DNA of 64,000 nt from Ancylobacter gelatini (GCF_022601675.1 NZ_JAKVIL010000002.1:248001-312000), one strand, 5' to 3'. Shown: positions 1 through 13,241, numbered from the stretch's first letter. Notes: a model not told the origin generated them from the sequence alone. A program made the numbers and translations.

Positions 1-1
1 G

Positions 2-259
2 CAGGGGATGGAACAGGCTGGACCAAGAATCGTCTTTCCGCCGGACGGGGCGGATCTGGAGCGCATCGCGGACGAGCCGCTGGCGCTGAAGGTCGATGGC
101 GGGGTCGGCCCCTTCACCGTGCTGGTGGACGGTTTGCCGTCCAGCACCGGTTTCGGGGGCACCCAGCTATCCTGGCAACCGCGGGGCGCGGGTTTCACGC
201 GCCTTACGGTCATGGACGCCGCCGGCTATAGCGACAGCGTCAACCTGCGTATCCGCTAG
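2..259 (+). CDS. pbpC: Penicillin-binding protein 1C, C-terminal fragment (5' end outside window)
   Basis: The frame is open from the first bases of the window to a TAG at 257-259, so only the last 85 residues are seen. They resemble the small beta-sandwich that ends PBP1C proteins (BiPBP_C): the IVFPPDGA start, a DGLP turn, SWQP, and a final segment like RLTVMDAAG. PBP1C is an inner-membrane peptidoglycan glycosyltransferase/transpeptidase whose catalytic domains would lie upstream. The ATG at 8 is internal to the domain and is unlikely to be the true start. The identification rests on one short domain, so a different protein carrying the same domain is possible. Confidence 0.6.
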   Translation, partial: QGMEQAGPRIVFPPDGADLERIADEPLALKVDGGVGPFTVLVDGLPSSTGFGGTQLSWQPRGAGFTRLTVMDAAGYSDSVNLRIR

Positions 260-292
260 CGCGCATCCTCGACGAGGACGCCGCGCAACGGC

Positions 293-499
293 TCAGCGGC
301 CGTTGACGGCAGCGGCAGCGATGTCCTGACGGGTCAGGCCGCGGCTGGCGAGAGCAGCGTCGGACAGGCGGGACAGGGCTTCATAGCGCGCAGCGATGCG
401 ACGACCTTCACCGAGAGCGTCGAAGAACGCGACGATGGTGTCGAGGACACGCGAAGAGAAGTCCGGGGAAGTGCGGTTGGTGAGAGAAATGGTGCTCAT
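293..499 (-). CDS. DUF1127 (YjiS-like) small protein
   Basis: This is a 68-residue protein starting at ATG 499, with an AAGGAG ribosome-binding site 7 bases upstream. The C-terminal half has the DUF1127 pattern: a helix with ARYEALSRLSD, then LASRGLTRQDIA. Proteins of this family are short, abundant in alphaproteobacteria, and in some species act in phosphate or carbon regulation and RNA turnover; the role here is unknown. A longer reading from 571 in the same frame adds 24 residues without family similarity and has no ribosome-binding site, so the shorter start was chosen. It is monocistronic and convergent with the upstream pbpC fragment. Confidence 0.8.
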   Translation of the reverse strand: MSTISLTNRTSPDFSSRVLDTIVAFFDALGEGRRIAARYEALSRLSDAALASRGLTRQDIAAAAVNGR

Positions 500-972
500 C
501 GGAGGCTCCTTGCATTCAGTATGCCAGCAATATAGCGAGCCTGACGCAGTGCAAAAGACGGAATGCTGCATGGCAGCAATGAATCTGACGCATGGTTATC
601 CCGCCGCCGGCGACCTGTGCCGAGGTTTCTAGATACCATCAGCGGATTTCGATTAACATAAATGGCATAAAGATACCATTTTGGTAACCTATGGCTGCAT
701 TTCTGAGGGGAGGGCGTGCGATTTAGGCATGTCTCCAGCGCGTGCGCGTTTCGACGGCATGCCGGACATAAAGGCGGTCTCATCGACGGCCAGGGCCGGC
801 CGGCTTGCGGCGCGGCATTCGCGGGTTTCCCACAGTTGGGGACGCGATCGTCGGGCCGTGAGCGGAAGGGGCTTGATCTCCCGCCCGTAGATCGCTAGAG
901 GAACGCCCCACGAACACCTTTTGGTGTCGCGCCGGCCCTCGGAGCCTCTGCCTCCCGCCGCGTCGACCCGAT
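500..972. other. Gene-poor stretch upstream of tRNA-Gln
   Basis: No convincing gene was found in about 470 bases. Short ORFs here have no family features and overlap on both strands. The first part should hold the promoter of the DUF1127 gene. The later part should hold the tRNA promoter; a small hairpin (ACACC-TTTT-GGTGT, about 916-932) sits some 40 bases before the tRNA. Confidence 0.5.
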
Positions 973-1046
973 TGGGGGATAGTTTAACGGTAGAACTGCG
1001 GACTCTGACTCCGTTAGTCCTGGTTCGAATCCAGGTCCCCCAGCCA
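973..1046 (+). tRNA. tRNA-Gln (anticodon CTG)
   Basis: The sequence folds as a cloverleaf. The acceptor arms are TGGGGGA (973-979) and TCCCCCA (1036-1042), followed by discriminator G1043 and an encoded CCA (1044-1046). The anticodon stem GCGGA/TCCGT closes a seven-base loop CTCTGAC, which puts CTG at the anticodon and reads CAG codons for glutamine. The T arm has the standard GGTTCGAATCC loop. The D arm contains AGTTTAACGGTAGAAC. There is no sign of an integrated element at its 3' end. Confidence 0.95.
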
Positions 1047-1189
1047 CTCTCTCCACTTTTTCCAGCGACATGTGCCCCGGGCGTCGGCGTCCGGGGTTGA
1101 TGCTGGCCATGGCCATCCTCCACCCCCTGGGTTATCTCTGGCGTGTGTCGAGTAACGCCCTGCCGGGCCCTTGCCGGAGATGCCGCGCC

Positions 1190-1480
1190 ATGCGCACCGC
1201 CCTTCTCGTTCTCCCGCTCGCCCTGATGGCGGCGCCCGCGATGGCGCAGTCGATGCCAAATTCGCTGAACATGACCTGCGCCAGCGCGCGCGAATTGGTG
1301 CGGCGGGAAGGGGCGGTGGTGATCGGCACCGGGCCGGTGATCTATGAGCGCTACGTGGCGAACCGGGGCTACTGCACGGTCGGCCAGCAGACCGAGCCGG
1401 CCTGGGTTCAGACCGCCGATCAGGAGCAGTGCTACATCGGCAGCCGCTGCCGCGAGCACACGATCAAGAAGAAGCGCTGA
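1190..1480 (+). CDS. Small secreted hypothetical protein
   Basis: This 96-residue protein begins with a clear Sec signal peptide: a basic MRT start, a run of Leu/Ala/Val to about residue 18, and a likely AMA-Q cleavage site. The mature part has four cysteines that could form two disulfides and a lysine-rich tail. No family is recognised. Similar short Cys-containing periplasmic proteins are common in Hyphomicrobiales and usually uncharacterised. The frame is open further upstream to 1070, but only the start at 1190 gives a proper signal peptide. It ends 12 bases before the convergent porin gene. Confidence 0.6.
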   Translation: MRTALLVLPLALMAAPAMAQSMPNSLNMTCASARELVRREGAVVIGTGPVIYERYVANRGYCTVGQQTEPAWVQTADQEQCYIGSRCREHTIKKKR

Positions 1481-1492
1481 AACCGTTGCCGT

Positions 1493-2770
1493 TCAGAACA
1501 GTCGCTGCGCCATCAGCAGCAACTGCTGGGCCTGCTGAGAGCCGCCGGTCAGGCCGGCGCCGGGGGCTATGCCACCCTGAGCCTCGATGACGTTGTAATC
1601 ATATTGCAGGATCAGCGAGAAGGCGGGCAGCGGCGACCACACGATATTGCCGCCGACATTGTAATTGATGCCGTGTGACGCGCTGTCGCCGAGCGGTGTC
1701 GCCGCGTCGTTCAGGTCGTAGCGCGCATAGCCGCCGAACAGCGTGCTCTGCCAGGTGTCGCTCCAGTTGTGCAGCAACTGGGCGGTGACGTTCCAGCCGC
1801 TCACCCGCGACAGCGCGCCGTCGGCACCGATATAGGCGTCAGGTGGCGCGAACGCGCCGCTGGGATCGATCAGGCCGAGATAGGATGTCGCGCCGTCCGT
1901 GTAGGCGGTCTGCAGATAGAGCGTGTCTCCGGCCCCGAGCGCGGGCAGGTTGAACATGATCCCGGCCTGAAGCGCATAGCCCCAGTCTTCCGAGGTGCCG
2001 GCGCGCACCGGCGAACCCTCCAATGCCGTGACCGACGCACGGATCTGGTGCAGCGCGCCGGAAAGCTGGAACTGGCCCCAGTCGCCTGACTGACTGATGG
2101 CGGCGACCAGCTCCGGCAGATCGCTGGATTGGGTCACGCCGGCGCCGAGGCGCGGATCACCCTCGCTCACGCCGGCCGCGCGCAGGGCGGCATCTTCCAG
2201 CGACAGCGTCGCCGCCCAGCCGTTCGCGAGGTTCCAGCGATAGGCGCCGATGGTGGTCTGCTGCTGGTCGCCAATGGTCGCGGGATCGGTGCCGAGTACG
2301 TTCTGGTTGGCGTAGAAATCGAAGATGGACTGCGTCTTGCCGAAGGTGAAGCCGGCGAATTCGACATGGGCATCCCAGATGTCGACCTCGGTGGCGGGCG
2401 GGCCGCTGCCCCATTCCTCCGCGCCGCGATATTGCAGGCGGATCTCCATGTAGGAGCGCAGCGTGCCGTAGTCGGTCGCGTCGCGGGCATCCAGCACCAG
2501 CCCGTAGGTCGCGATTGAATAGGTCTCGGCGTCGGCCGGCGGATAGTCGGTGTAGCTGTTGTAATAGCCTTCGGCCCAGACATAGCCGCCGAGCCGCAGG
2601 CAGGTATCGGTGCCGGGCACGACATAGAAGCCCGAGCCCGAGGTGGTGCATTTGCGGAGCGTGCCGGCCGGCCGCTCCTGTCCGGGAACATCGCCTGCGA
2701 GGGCTGCGCCGGGCAGGGCGGCGATTGCGAGCAGAAGGAGAGGGCTGCGAACCGGAACCACCAACCTCAT
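1493..2770 (-). CDS. Outer-membrane porin (rhizobial Omp2b/RopA family)
   Basis: This 425-residue protein has a Sec signal peptide ending near ALA-GD (about residue 25). The mature N-terminus is typical of the alphaproteobacterial porin family: KCTTSGSGFYVVPGTDTC, then LRLGGYVWAEG. The rest alternates polar and apolar residues as in a beta-barrel, with many GYN/WxxT-type strands, and ends in a phenylalanine (RLF), as outer-membrane barrel proteins do for BAM recognition. It should form a 16-stranded trimeric diffusion channel. It is divergent from the cardiolipin synthase gene, with about 130 bases between the two. A high-confidence family call; substrate preference cannot be read from sequence. 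Confidence 0.88.
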   Translation of the reverse strand: MRLVVPVRSPLLLLAIAALPGAALAGDVPGQERPAGTLRKCTTSGSGFYVVPGTDTCLRLGGYVWAEGYYNSYTDYPPADAETYSIATYGLVLDARDATDYGTLRSYMEIRLQYRGAEEWGSGPPATEVDIWDAHVEFAGFTFGKTQSIFDFYANQNVLGTDPATIGDQQQTTIGAYRWNLANGWAATLSLEDAALRAAGVSEGDPRLGAGVTQSSDLPELVAAISQSGDWGQFQLSGALHQIRASVTALEGSPVRAGTSEDWGYALQAGIMFNLPALGAGDTLYLQTAYTDGATSYLGLIDPSGAFAPPDAYIGADGALSRVSGWNVTAQLLHNWSDTWQSTLFGGYARYDLNDAATPLGDSASHGINYNVGGNIVWSPLPAFSLILQYDYNVIEAQGGIAPGAGLTGGSQQAQQLLLMAQRLF

Positions 2771-2904
2771 CGACCTCTCAACCCCGCCATGCCGGCCCTT
2801 TCCCGATCCGCCAGCGCGCCCGCGCCGGCCCTGTTGCGAGCGCGCTGTGCCCGCCGCTCTTGTGCTTTAATGGACAACCGAACCCCGTGGTGGCCTTTTT
2901 GACA

Positions 2905-4350
2905 ATGCACTATTCCGCCTATCTGCCCTGGATCCTCGCGCTCGGTCAGCTCGCGCTGCAGGCGATTTATGTCATGCGGGCGCTGTTGCGGCCACATCGC
3001 GAGCCGGCCTCCCGGCTCGCCTGGGTGGTGGTAATCCTGGTGGCGCCGTTCATCGGCGTGGTGGCCTATGTGCTGTTCGGCGAGACCAATGTCGGCCGGC
3101 GGCGTATCGCCCGGCTGCGCGCGGCGCTGAGGCGCCTGCCACCGCTGGGCAGCCTCACCGCCGGCATGGTGGAGGCGCAGGTACCCGAGCATTATGCCGG
3201 GGTGTTCCGCGTCGGTCATTCCATCAGCGGACATCCGCCGGTGGGGGGCAACACGGCGGCGCTGATGGCCGATTCGGCCGCGGGCATCGATTCGATCGTC
3301 GCCGATATCGATGGCGCGAAGGAAAGCGTGCACCTGCTGTTCTACATCTGGCTGGCCGACGGCAGCGGGGTCAAGGTCGCCGAGGCGGTGAAGCGCGCGG
3401 CCGCGCGGGGCGTCGCCTGCCGGATCATGGCGGACGATCTCGGCTCGCGGGCCTTCATCCGCTCGGTGCACTGGAAGGAGATGGAGCAGGCCGGGGCGAA
3501 GATGGCGCGCGCGCTGCCGATCGGCTTCCCGCTGTCGCGTCCGTTCAAGGGGCGCATCGATATGCGCAACCATCGCAAGATCGTGGTGATCGACAATCGC
3601 GTCACCTATTGCGGCAGCCAGAACTGCGCGGATGCCGCCTTCGCCATCAAGGCGAAGTTCGCGCCCTGGGTCGACATTCTGGTGCGGCTGGAAGGGCCGG
3701 TGGTGCGGCAGAACCAGCATCTGTTCGCCAGCGACTGGATGGCGCATGTGAACGAAGATCTGAGCGGCCTGCTGCGCCAGCCGCTCGACGTGCCGTCCGC
3801 CGGCTTCCCCGCGCAGGTGATCGGCACCGGGGCGGCGGTGCGCTATTCGGCCATGCCGGAAATCTTCGTCTCGCTGATGAACGCGGCGCGGCGCGAACTG
3901 GTGATCACGACCCCCTATTACGTGCCGGACGAACCGATCCAGGCCGCGCTCTGCTCGGCCGCGCGTCGCGGCGTCGCCACCACCGTCATTTTTCCCAAGC
4001 GCAATGATTCGTGGATCGTGGCGGCGGCGAGCCATTCCTATTATCGGGAACTGCTCGATGCCGGCGTGCGCATCCACGAATATGTTGGCGGGCTGCTGCA
4101 CACGAAGTCGCTCACGGTGGATGGCGAGACCGCGCTGTTCGGCTCGGCCAACATGGACCGGCGTTCCTTCGAGCTGAACTCGGAGAACAATATCCTGTGC
4201 TACGACGAGGCCTTCACCTGCGTGCTTCGCGAGCGCCAGCAACGCTATCTCGACAGTTCCGAGGAAGTTCGGGCGGCGCATGTCGACGGCTGGAACCGCC
4301 GGCGGCGGCTGTGGAACAATACCATCGCGATGCTCGGGCCGGTGCTGTGA
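2905..4350 (+). CDS. cls: Cardiolipin synthase (phospholipase D type)
   Basis: The protein has 481 residues with two N-terminal membrane helices (about 5-25 and 38-58) and two phospholipase D domains. The catalytic HxKxxxxD motifs are complete: H223/K225/D230, followed by GSQN, and H399/K401/D406, followed by GSANMD. The enzyme condenses two phosphatidylglycerols into cardiolipin and glycerol at the inner membrane. The frame is open back to 2515, but that upstream part lies opposite the porin gene. The ATG at 2905 gives the normal family length, and nearby in-frame TTG and GTG codons (2887-2899) remain possible starts. Confidence 0.92.
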   Translation: MHYSAYLPWILALGQLALQAIYVMRALLRPHREPASRLAWVVVILVAPFIGVVAYVLFGETNVGRRRIARLRAALRRLPPLGSLTAGMVEAQVPEHYAGVFRVGHSISGHPPVGGNTAALMADSAAGIDSIVADIDGAKESVHLLFYIWLADGSGVKVAEAVKRAAARGVACRIMADDLGSRAFIRSVHWKEMEQAGAKMARALPIGFPLSRPFKGRIDMRNHRKIVVIDNRVTYCGSQNCADAAFAIKAKFAPWVDILVRLEGPVVRQNQHLFASDWMAHVNEDLSGLLRQPLDVPSAGFPAQVIGTGAAVRYSAMPEIFVSLMNAARRELVITTPYYVPDEPIQAALCSAARRGVATTVIFPKRNDSWIVAAASHSYYRELLDAGVRIHEYVGGLLHTKSLTVDGETALFGSANMDRRSFELNSENNILCYDEAFTCVLRERQQRYLDSSEEVRAAHVDGWNRRRRLWNNTIAMLGPVL

Positions 4351-4502
4351 GAGGGCGGCCTGCCTGTGTCGCCGGGCGGGCCTGCGCCAAAGCCGATTGC
4401 GCCGACGCTGGCGAATGCTACATTTCATGTTGAGTGTTGAATAATTTGAACCCGGAATCGCCTCGGCGGCCGGGTGGACGGCTTCGGCCGGGGATTTCAG
4501 AA

Positions 4503-5672
4503 ATGGTCGACGAGGCCGATACGCCGCCGGGACGTCCGGCGGCCGGGGAGCGGGTGGCTTCACCGCCGCCGCGCGACGAGCGCGCGCATGTACAGGGGCC
4601 GCCGGGCCATGGTCGCGGGCGTCCGTGGCGCGGACGGCGCGGCCAGCCCTATCCCGCCGGCGGCGGGCGGACGCATGTCGATGACGGCTGCTACGCGGCG
4701 CTCGATCTCGGCACCAATAATTGCCGCCTGCTGATTGCCCGGCCCACCGCCACCGGCTTTCGCGTGGTGGACGCGTTCTCGCGCATCGTGCGGCTCGGCG
4801 AGGGGCTGATCGGCTCCGGCCGGCTGGGCGACGCCGCGATGACGCGGGCCATCGACGCCCTGAATGTCTGCTCGGCCAAGATCGGTGCCCGGCGCATCGC
4901 CGACGGCCGGCTGATCGCCACGGAAGCCTGCCGTTCCGCGGCCAATGGCGACGCGTTCATCGCCCGCGTCGAGCGCGAGACCGGGCTGAAGCTGGAAATC
5001 GTGGACCGCGAGACCGAGGCGCGGCTGGCGGCTGCGGGCTGTACACCTCTGGTGGACCCGACCTCCGACGGCGCGGTGCTGTTCGATATCGGTGGCGGCT
5101 CGACCGAAGTGGTGTGGCTCGACCGGGTGGAAACCTGCGATGTCGGCCCGCCCGCCGCGGTGATCCGTGCCTGGGTCTCGGTGCCGCTGGGCGTCGTCAC
5201 GGTGGCCGAGCGGCATGGCGGCGTGCAGGTGACGCGCGCCAATTTCGAGGCGATGGTCAATGAGTTCCGGCCGCATCTCGACAGTTTCGTCGCGGCGGTG
5301 GGGCCGCATAATTGCGGCAGGCTGCATCTTCTCGGCACCTCGGGAACGGTGACGACCATTGCCGGCGTGCATCTCGACCTGCCGCGCTATGATCGCTCGC
5401 AGGTCGACGGCACCTGGCTCGATGCCGAGCAGGTGCGCGTGGTGGTCGACCGGCTGCTGGCCATGCCGTTCTCCGAGCGCGCGGCCAATCCCTGCATCGG
5501 CGCCGAGCGCGCCGATCTGGTACTGGCGGGCTGCGCGATACTGGAAGCGGTGCGCCGCGCCTTTCCCTGCGACCGGCTGCGTGTGGCCGACCGGGGCTTG
5601 CGCGAGGGCATATTGGTGGAACTGATGCGCGCGGACGGCGTGTGGCGAGAGACGGCCGAGGCGGGATCGTGA
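4503..5672 (+). CDS. Ppx/GppA family phosphatase (exopolyphosphatase-like)
   Basis: An actin-like ATPase-fold protein. The core starts with [16 protein letters not shown] (phosphate-binding loop 1) and contains [14 protein letters not shown] (loop 2) and [13 protein letters not shown]. Family members release phosphate from polyphosphate or hydrolyse pppGpp. About 55 residues before the core are rich in Pro, Gly and Arg (a [11 protein letters not shown] stretch) and look disordered; similar basic extensions occur in rhizobial homologues. The frame is open to a GTG at 4434, so the start is uncertain. The gene overlaps rlmE by four bases (GTGA), which suggests translational coupling. Confidence 0.85.
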   Translation: MVDEADTPPGRPAAGERVASPPPRDERAHVQGPPGHGRGRPWRGRRGQPYPAGGGRTHVDDGCYAALDLGTNNCRLLIARPTATGFRVVDAFSRIVRLGEGLIGSGRLGDAAMTRAIDALNVCSAKIGARRIADGRLIATEACRSAANGDAFIARVERETGLKLEIVDRETEARLAAAGCTPLVDPTSDGAVLFDIGGGSTEVVWLDRVETCDVGPPAAVIRAWVSVPLGVVTVAERHGGVQVTRANFEAMVNEFRPHLDSFVAAVGPHNCGRLHLLGTSGTVTTIAGVHLDLPRYDRSQVDGTWLDAEQVRVVVDRLLAMPFSERAANPCIGAERADLVLAGCAILEAVRRAFPCDRLRVADRGLREGILVELMRADGVWRETAEAGS

Positions 5673-6391
5673 ACGAGAAGAAGACACCCGGCAAGCAGCA
5701 GGGCGCCGCCGCCACCACGGAGGCGCGCCCGCTGAAGGTGCGTCTCAAGAAGGCCCGCTCGCTGTCCAATTCCTCGCAGAAATGGCTGCAGCGCCAGCTC
5801 AACGACCCTTATGTCGCTCGGGCGAAGCGCGAGGGCTGGCGCTCGCGCGCGGCCTTCAAGCTGATCGAGATCGACGACAAGGTAAAGATCCTCAAGCCCG
5901 GTCTTCGGGTGGTGGATCTGGGTGCGGCGCCGGGCGGCTGGAGCCAGGTCGCGGCGCAGCGCGTGAAATCCGAGGACGGCAACGGCAAGGTGGTCGCCAT
6001 CGATCTTCTCGAGGTCGAGCCGATTTCCGGCGTGCAGTTCGAGCAGCTCGACTTCCTCAAGGACGACGCGCCGGCGCGGTTGATGGAGATGCTCGGCGGG
6101 CCGGCCGATGTGGTGATGAGCGACATGGCGGCGAACACCACCGGCCACAAGGCGACCGACCATCTGCGCATCGTCGGGCTGGTGGAACTGGCGATCGACT
6201 TCGCGCGGCAGGTGCTGGCGCCGGGCGGCGCCTTCGTCGCCAAGGTGTTCCAGGGCGGCACCGAGGGCACGCTGCTGGCGGACATGAAGCGCGACTTCAC
6301 CACGGTGAAACATGTGAAGCCGCAGGCCAGCCGTCAGGATTCCGCCGAACTCTATGTGGTGGCGACCGGGTTCAGGGGCCGCGCCGAATAG
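5669..6391 (+). CDS. rlmE: 23S rRNA (uridine-2'-O-)-methyltransferase RlmE (FtsJ/RrmJ)
   Basis: This protein has 240 residues. It methylates the 2'-O of U2552 (E. coli numbering) in the A-loop of 23S rRNA during late 50S assembly. The class I SAM-binding site [15 protein letters not shown] is present, as is the catalytic K-D-K-E set: Lys in SRAAFKL, Asp in [10 protein letters not shown], Lys in VAKVFQGG and Glu in [11 protein letters not shown]. The basic N-terminal extension (about 45 residues) is normal in Rhizobiales. The GTG start at 5669 overlaps the stop of the upstream phosphatase gene and has a GAGGCGGG-like binding site. An in-frame GTG at 5642 is less likely. Confidence 0.93.
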   Translation: MNEKKTPGKQQGAAATTEARPLKVRLKKARSLSNSSQKWLQRQLNDPYVARAKREGWRSRAAFKLIEIDDKVKILKPGLRVVDLGAAPGGWSQVAAQRVKSEDGNGKVVAIDLLEVEPISGVQFEQLDFLKDDAPARLMEMLGGPADVVMSDMAANTTGHKATDHLRIVGLVELAIDFARQVLAPGGAFVAKVFQGGTEGTLLADMKRDFTTVKHVKPQASRQDSAELYVVATGFRGRAE

Positions 6392-6401
6392 GCCACCCTC
6401 C

Positions 6402-9661
<3,260 letters not shown>

Positions 9662-9674
9662 GCCGCTTCATCGT

Positions 9675-9710
9675 CCCGCCGGCGCCGGATTTCCCGGTGC
9701 CGGCGGGTTT
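9675..9710 (+). terminator. Rho-independent terminator after guaB
   Basis: A 14-bp GC-rich stem (left arm 9675-9688, right arm 9694-9707, 13 Watson-Crick pairs and one G-U) closes a 5-base loop and is followed by TTT. It starts 13 bases after the guaB stop. The T-run is short, so termination may be partial. Confidence 0.7.
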
Positions 9711-9741
9711 CGCGTTCCGGGTTGATCGGGGAGACCGTGCC

Positions 9742-10173
9742 GTGAGCGTCGCTGCCATTCTGCTGCCGGTCTTCGTGCTGGTGTTTCTGGCCTTCGCGCT
9801 GCTCCTCCTGCTCGGCGGGCGGCGCAAGGCCGCGCTCGCGGCCGGCGAGGTGGACCTCGAACAGGCACCGCTGGACGACCGCGCATGGCCGGCCAGCGTG
9901 CGGCAGGCGAGCAACGCCTTCCGCAACCAGTTCGAGCTGCCGGTGCTGTTCTATGCGGTGGTGACGCTGGCGCTGGTGACCCGCAAGGCCGACATCGGTT
10001 TTGTGGTCCTGTCCTGGATTTTTGTTCTGTCGCGGTTCGGCCAGGCTTTCGTGCATGTCACCTCGAATGACGTGCGCTGGCGGTTCCTGTCTTTTGTCAT
10101 CGGTTTCGGCGCGCTTGTGCTGATGTGGGTGCTGTTCGCGCTCGCCATCCTGCTCGCGCCGGTGATCCCGTGA
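9742..10173 (+). CDS. MAPEG-family membrane protein
   Basis: This protein has 143 residues and four predicted membrane helices, matching the MAPEG fold (membrane-associated proteins in eicosanoid and glutathione metabolism). The family motif region is visible as RQASNAFRNQFELPVLFYAV between helices 1 and 2, with SRFGQAFVHV later. Bacterial members are often glutathione transferase-like, but their substrates are generally unknown. The GTG start at 9742 follows CGGGGAGA; a longer frame begins inside the guaB terminator and was rejected. The gene is 10 bases before the RNA methyltransferase gene, probably co-transcribed with it. Confidence 0.8.
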   Translation: MSVAAILLPVFVLVFLAFALLLLLGGRRKAALAAGEVDLEQAPLDDRAWPASVRQASNAFRNQFELPVLFYAVVTLALVTRKADIGFVVLSWIFVLSRFGQAFVHVTSNDVRWRFLSFVIGFGALVLMWVLFALAILLAPVIP

Positions 10174-10183
10174 AGGTGCTTGA

Positions 10184-11482
10184 ATGACCCCCGCCGCCCG
10201 GCTGTCCGCCGCCATCGATGTGATCGCCACGCTTGTCACTGAGCGCCGCCCGGCTGCGGACGTGCTGAAGGACTGGGGACGCAGCCACCGCTTTGCCGGC
10301 TCGGGCGACCGTGCGGCCGTTTCCTCGCTGGTCTATGACGTGCTGCGCCGCCGCGCCTCCGCCGGCTGGCTGATGGGCTCGGAGGAGGCGCGCGCTCTGG
10401 CGCTGGGCACGCTCAAGCTGGCGCGCGGCATGGACGCCGACGCGATCGCCGCCCTGTGCGACGGTTCGCGCTTCGCGCCCGAACCGTTGAGCGAGCGCGA
10501 GGCCGAGCGTCTTGCCGCCGGTTCGCTGGAAGGCGCGCCCGCTTATGTCGAGGGCGATTACCCGGAATGGCTCGACGCCTCGCTGGCGGCGGTGTTCGGC
10601 GAGGAGCGCGCGCTGGAAGGCGTGGCGCTGGCCGAACGCGCGCCGCTCGATTTGCGCGTCAACACGCTGAAGGCCGACCGGGACAAGGCGGCGCAGGCGC
10701 TCGCCCATCTCGGTGTGACGCCGGGTGCGTGGTCGCCGCTCGCCCTGCGCATCGTGCTGGAGGCCGACGGCAAGGCCCCCGCGCTGACCGCCGAGCCGGC
10801 CTATGTGAAGGGCCAGGTGGAAATCCAGGACGAGGGCTCGCAGATCGCCGCCATCCTCGCCGCCCCGCCCCGCGGCGGGCAGGTGCTGGACCTGTGCGCC
10901 GGCGGTGGCGGCAAGACGCTGGAATTCGCCAGCCTGATGGACAATGCCGGCCAGCTCTACGCCTATGATGACGACATCCGCCGCCTCGCCCCGATCCATG
11001 AGCGGCTCCAGCGCGCCGGCGCCCGCAATGTGCAGGTGCGCAGCCCGCGCGGGCCGGCCGACGTGCTTGCCGACCTTGAGGCCCGCATGGACCTCGTTCT
11101 GGTCGATGCGCCCTGCACCGGCACCGGCACATGGCGCCGAAACCCGGACGCCAAGTGGCGCATGCGCCCCGGTGCGCTTGTCGAGCGCATCAAGGACCAG
11201 ACTGAAATCCTCGACACCGCCGCCCGTTATGTGAAGCCCGGCGGGCGGCTGGCCTATGTCACCTGCTCGCTGCTCGACGAGGAGAATGGCGCGCAGATCC
11301 GCGATTTTCTCACCCGCCATTCTGAGTTCCGCATCATTCCGCCCGCGGAGACGGTGCTGGCGCTCGGCGAGCGCGGCATCCTGCTGCGGCAGGCGGCGCT
11401 GGCGCGCGAGGAGGGGCTGCTGCTCACCCCGCGCCGCACCGGAACGGACGGCTTCTTCATCGCCATGCTGGCGCGCTCATGA
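10184..11482 (+). CDS. RsmB/NOP-family RNA (cytosine-5) methyltransferase
   Basis: The 432-residue protein has a helical N-terminal RNA-binding part and a class I SAM-dependent catalytic domain. Visible motifs are the SAM site VLDLCAGGGGKTLEF, motif IV DAPCTGTGTWRRNPD with the PC dipeptide, and motif VI VTCSLLDEENG with the catalytic TC cysteine. RsmB makes m5C967 in 16S rRNA. Alphaproteobacteria have several paralogues, so the exact target base is not certain. It follows the MAPEG gene by 10 bases. Confidence 0.88.
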   Translation: MTPAARLSAAIDVIATLVTERRPAADVLKDWGRSHRFAGSGDRAAVSSLVYDVLRRRASAGWLMGSEEARALALGTLKLARGMDADAIAALCDGSRFAPEPLSEREAERLAAGSLEGAPAYVEGDYPEWLDASLAAVFGEERALEGVALAERAPLDLRVNTLKADRDKAAQALAHLGVTPGAWSPLALRIVLEADGKAPALTAEPAYVKGQVEIQDEGSQIAAILAAPPRGGQVLDLCAGGGGKTLEFASLMDNAGQLYAYDDDIRRLAPIHERLQRAGARNVQVRSPRGPADVLADLEARMDLVLVDAPCTGTGTWRRNPDAKWRMRPGALVERIKDQTEILDTAARYVKPGGRLAYVTCSLLDEENGAQIRDFLTRHSEFRIIPPAETVLALGERGILLRQAALAREEGLLLTPRRTGTDGFFIAMLARS

Positions 11483-11645
11483 GCGGGCGGGCGACATTCG
11501 CGACAGCGATGGCCGCCGCGCCGGCCGGCATTACTGCGCATGAGCCGCACCTCTCCGCCATCCGTGGGCGCTATTCATCGCCTTCGAGCCTTGCGCGCGC
11601 TGCGTCGCTTTACCCGTCCGCCGCCTCTCACTAGAAGATCTCGCC

Positions 11646-13241
11646 ATGACACATCCCGCCATGACTGACACCGCCGAGACCGTCGACGCCGCCGAGCACG
11701 ACACCATCCTCATCATCGACTTCGGCAGCCAGGTGACGCAGCTCATCGCGCGCCGTGTGCGCGAGGAGGGGGTCTATTCGGAGATCGTGCCGTTCCAGAG
11801 TGCGGCGGAGGCGGTGCGGCGGCTCAAGCCTGTCGGCATCATCTTTTCCGGCGGTCCGGCCTCGGTGCTCGATGCCGGCAGCCCGCGCGCGCCGCAGGAG
11901 GCCTTCGATGCCGGCGTGCCGATCCTCGCCATCTGCTACGGCCAGCAGACCTGCGCGCTGCAGCTCGGCGGCGAGGTCGAGGGCGGCCATGCCGCGGAGT
12001 TCGGCCGCGCCGAGGTGACGATCCACAAGGCGAGCGCGCTCTATGACGGTGTGTGGGAAGTTGGCAGCCACTACCCGGTGTGGATGAGCCATGGCGACCG
12101 CGTGACCCGCCTGCCGGAAGGCTTCGAAGTCGTGGCGACGTCCGAGAACGCGCCCTTCGCCATTGCGGTGAATGAGGGCCGGCGCATCTACACCACCATG
12201 TTCCACCCGGAAGTGGTGCACACCCCGCATGGCGCGGCGCTGCTGCGCAACTTCGTGCGCAGGATTTCAGGTGCCAGCGGCGATTGGGGCATGAAGGCCT
12301 ATCGCGACGAATCGATCCGCCGCATCCGCGAGCAGGTGGGCTCGGAGCGTGTGATCTGCGGGCTTTCCGGCGGCGTGGATTCCTCGGTGGCGGCGGTGCT
12401 GATCCATGAGGCGATAGGCGATCAGCTCACCTGCGTGTTCGTCGACCACGGCCTGCTGCGCCTCGGCGAGGCGGAACGCGTGGTGACGCTGTTCCGTGAT
12501 GCCTACAACATTCCGCTCGTCCATGTGGATGCCTCCGAGATGTTCCTCGGCGCGCTGGAAGGCGTGACCGACCCGGAGGTGAAGCGCAAGACCATCGGCA
12601 AGCTGTTCATCGACGTGTTCGAGGACGAGGCCAGGAAGATCGGCGGCGCGAAGTTCCTCGCCCAGGGCACGCTCTACCCCGACGTGATCGAAAGCGTGAG
12701 CTTCACCGGCGGGCCTTCGGTGACGATCAAGAGCCACCACAATGTCGGTGGCCTGCCCGAGCGCATGAACATGAAGCTCGTCGAGCCGCTGCGCGAATTG
12801 TTCAAGGACGAGGTGCGCGCGCTCGGCCGCGAGCTGGGGTTGCCGGAAGTGTTCGTCGGTCGCCACCCGTTCCCTGGACCGGGCCTCGCCATCCGCTGCC
12901 CGGGCGAGATCACCCGCGAGAAGCTGGATATCCTGCGCCTCGCCGACGAGATCTACCTCGAGGAAATCCGCCGCGGTGGGCTCTATGACGAAATCTGGCA
13001 GGCTTTCGCGGTGATCCTTCCGGTGAAGACCGTCGGCGTGATGGGTGACTACCGCACCTATGACTATGTGGTGGGCCTGCGCGCGGTGACCTCGGTCGAC
13101 GGCATGACGGCGGATTTCTACCCCTTCGACATGTCCTTCCTCGGCCGCGTGGCGACGCGGATCGTCAACGAGGTGAAGGGCGTGAACCGCGTGGTCTACG
13201 ACGTGACCAGCAAGCCGCCGGGGACGATCGAGTGGGAGTGA
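11646..13241 (+). CDS. guaA: GMP synthase (glutamine-hydrolysing)
   Basis: This is a 531-residue two-domain enzyme converting XMP to GMP with ATP and glutamine. The N-terminal class I amidotransferase has the catalytic triad Cys97 (AICYG), His187 and Glu189 (FHPEV). The ATP pyrophosphatase domain begins with the PP-loop SGGVDSS at 241-247. The C-terminal dimerisation domain ends in the usual IEWE. A second ATG at 11661 is an equally possible start. The last 19 bases are part of the attachment repeat of the island that follows. The stop and C-terminus are intact, so insertion did not damage the gene. Confidence 0.97.
   Translation: MTHPAMTDTAETVDAAEHDTILIIDFGSQVTQLIARRVREEGVYSEIVPFQSAAEAVRRLKPVGIIFSGGPASVLDAGSPRAPQEAFDAGVPILAICYGQQTCALQLGGEVEGGHAAEFGRAEVTIHKASALYDGVWEVGSHYPVWMSHGDRVTRLPEGFEVVATSENAPFAIAVNEGRRIYTTMFHPEVVHTPHGAALLRNFVRRISGASGDWGMKAYRDESIRRIREQVGSERVICGLSGGVDSSVAAVLIHEAIGDQLTCVFVDHGLLRLGEAERVVTLFRDAYNIPLVHVDASEMFLGALEGVTDPEVKRKTIGKLFIDVFEDEARKIGGAKFLAQGTLYPDVIESVSFTGGPSVTIKSHHNVGGLPERMNMKLVEPLRELFKDEVRALGRELGLPEVFVGRHPFPGPGLAIRCPGEITREKLDILRLADEIYLEEIRRGGLYDEIWQAFAVILPVKTVGVMGDYRTYDYVVGLRAVTSVDGMTADFYPFDMSFLGRVATRIVNEVKGVNRVVYDVTSKPPGTIEWE

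Noticed and set aside
973-1046. tRNA-Gln as an integration site
   Set aside because: The flanking genes look like core chromosome, there is no integrase nearby and no second copy of the tRNA 3' end was found in the adjacent sequence.
2767-4563. 598-codon minus-strand ORF opposite cardiolipin synthase
   Set aside because: No family pattern, shadow of the real gene with intact HKD motifs.
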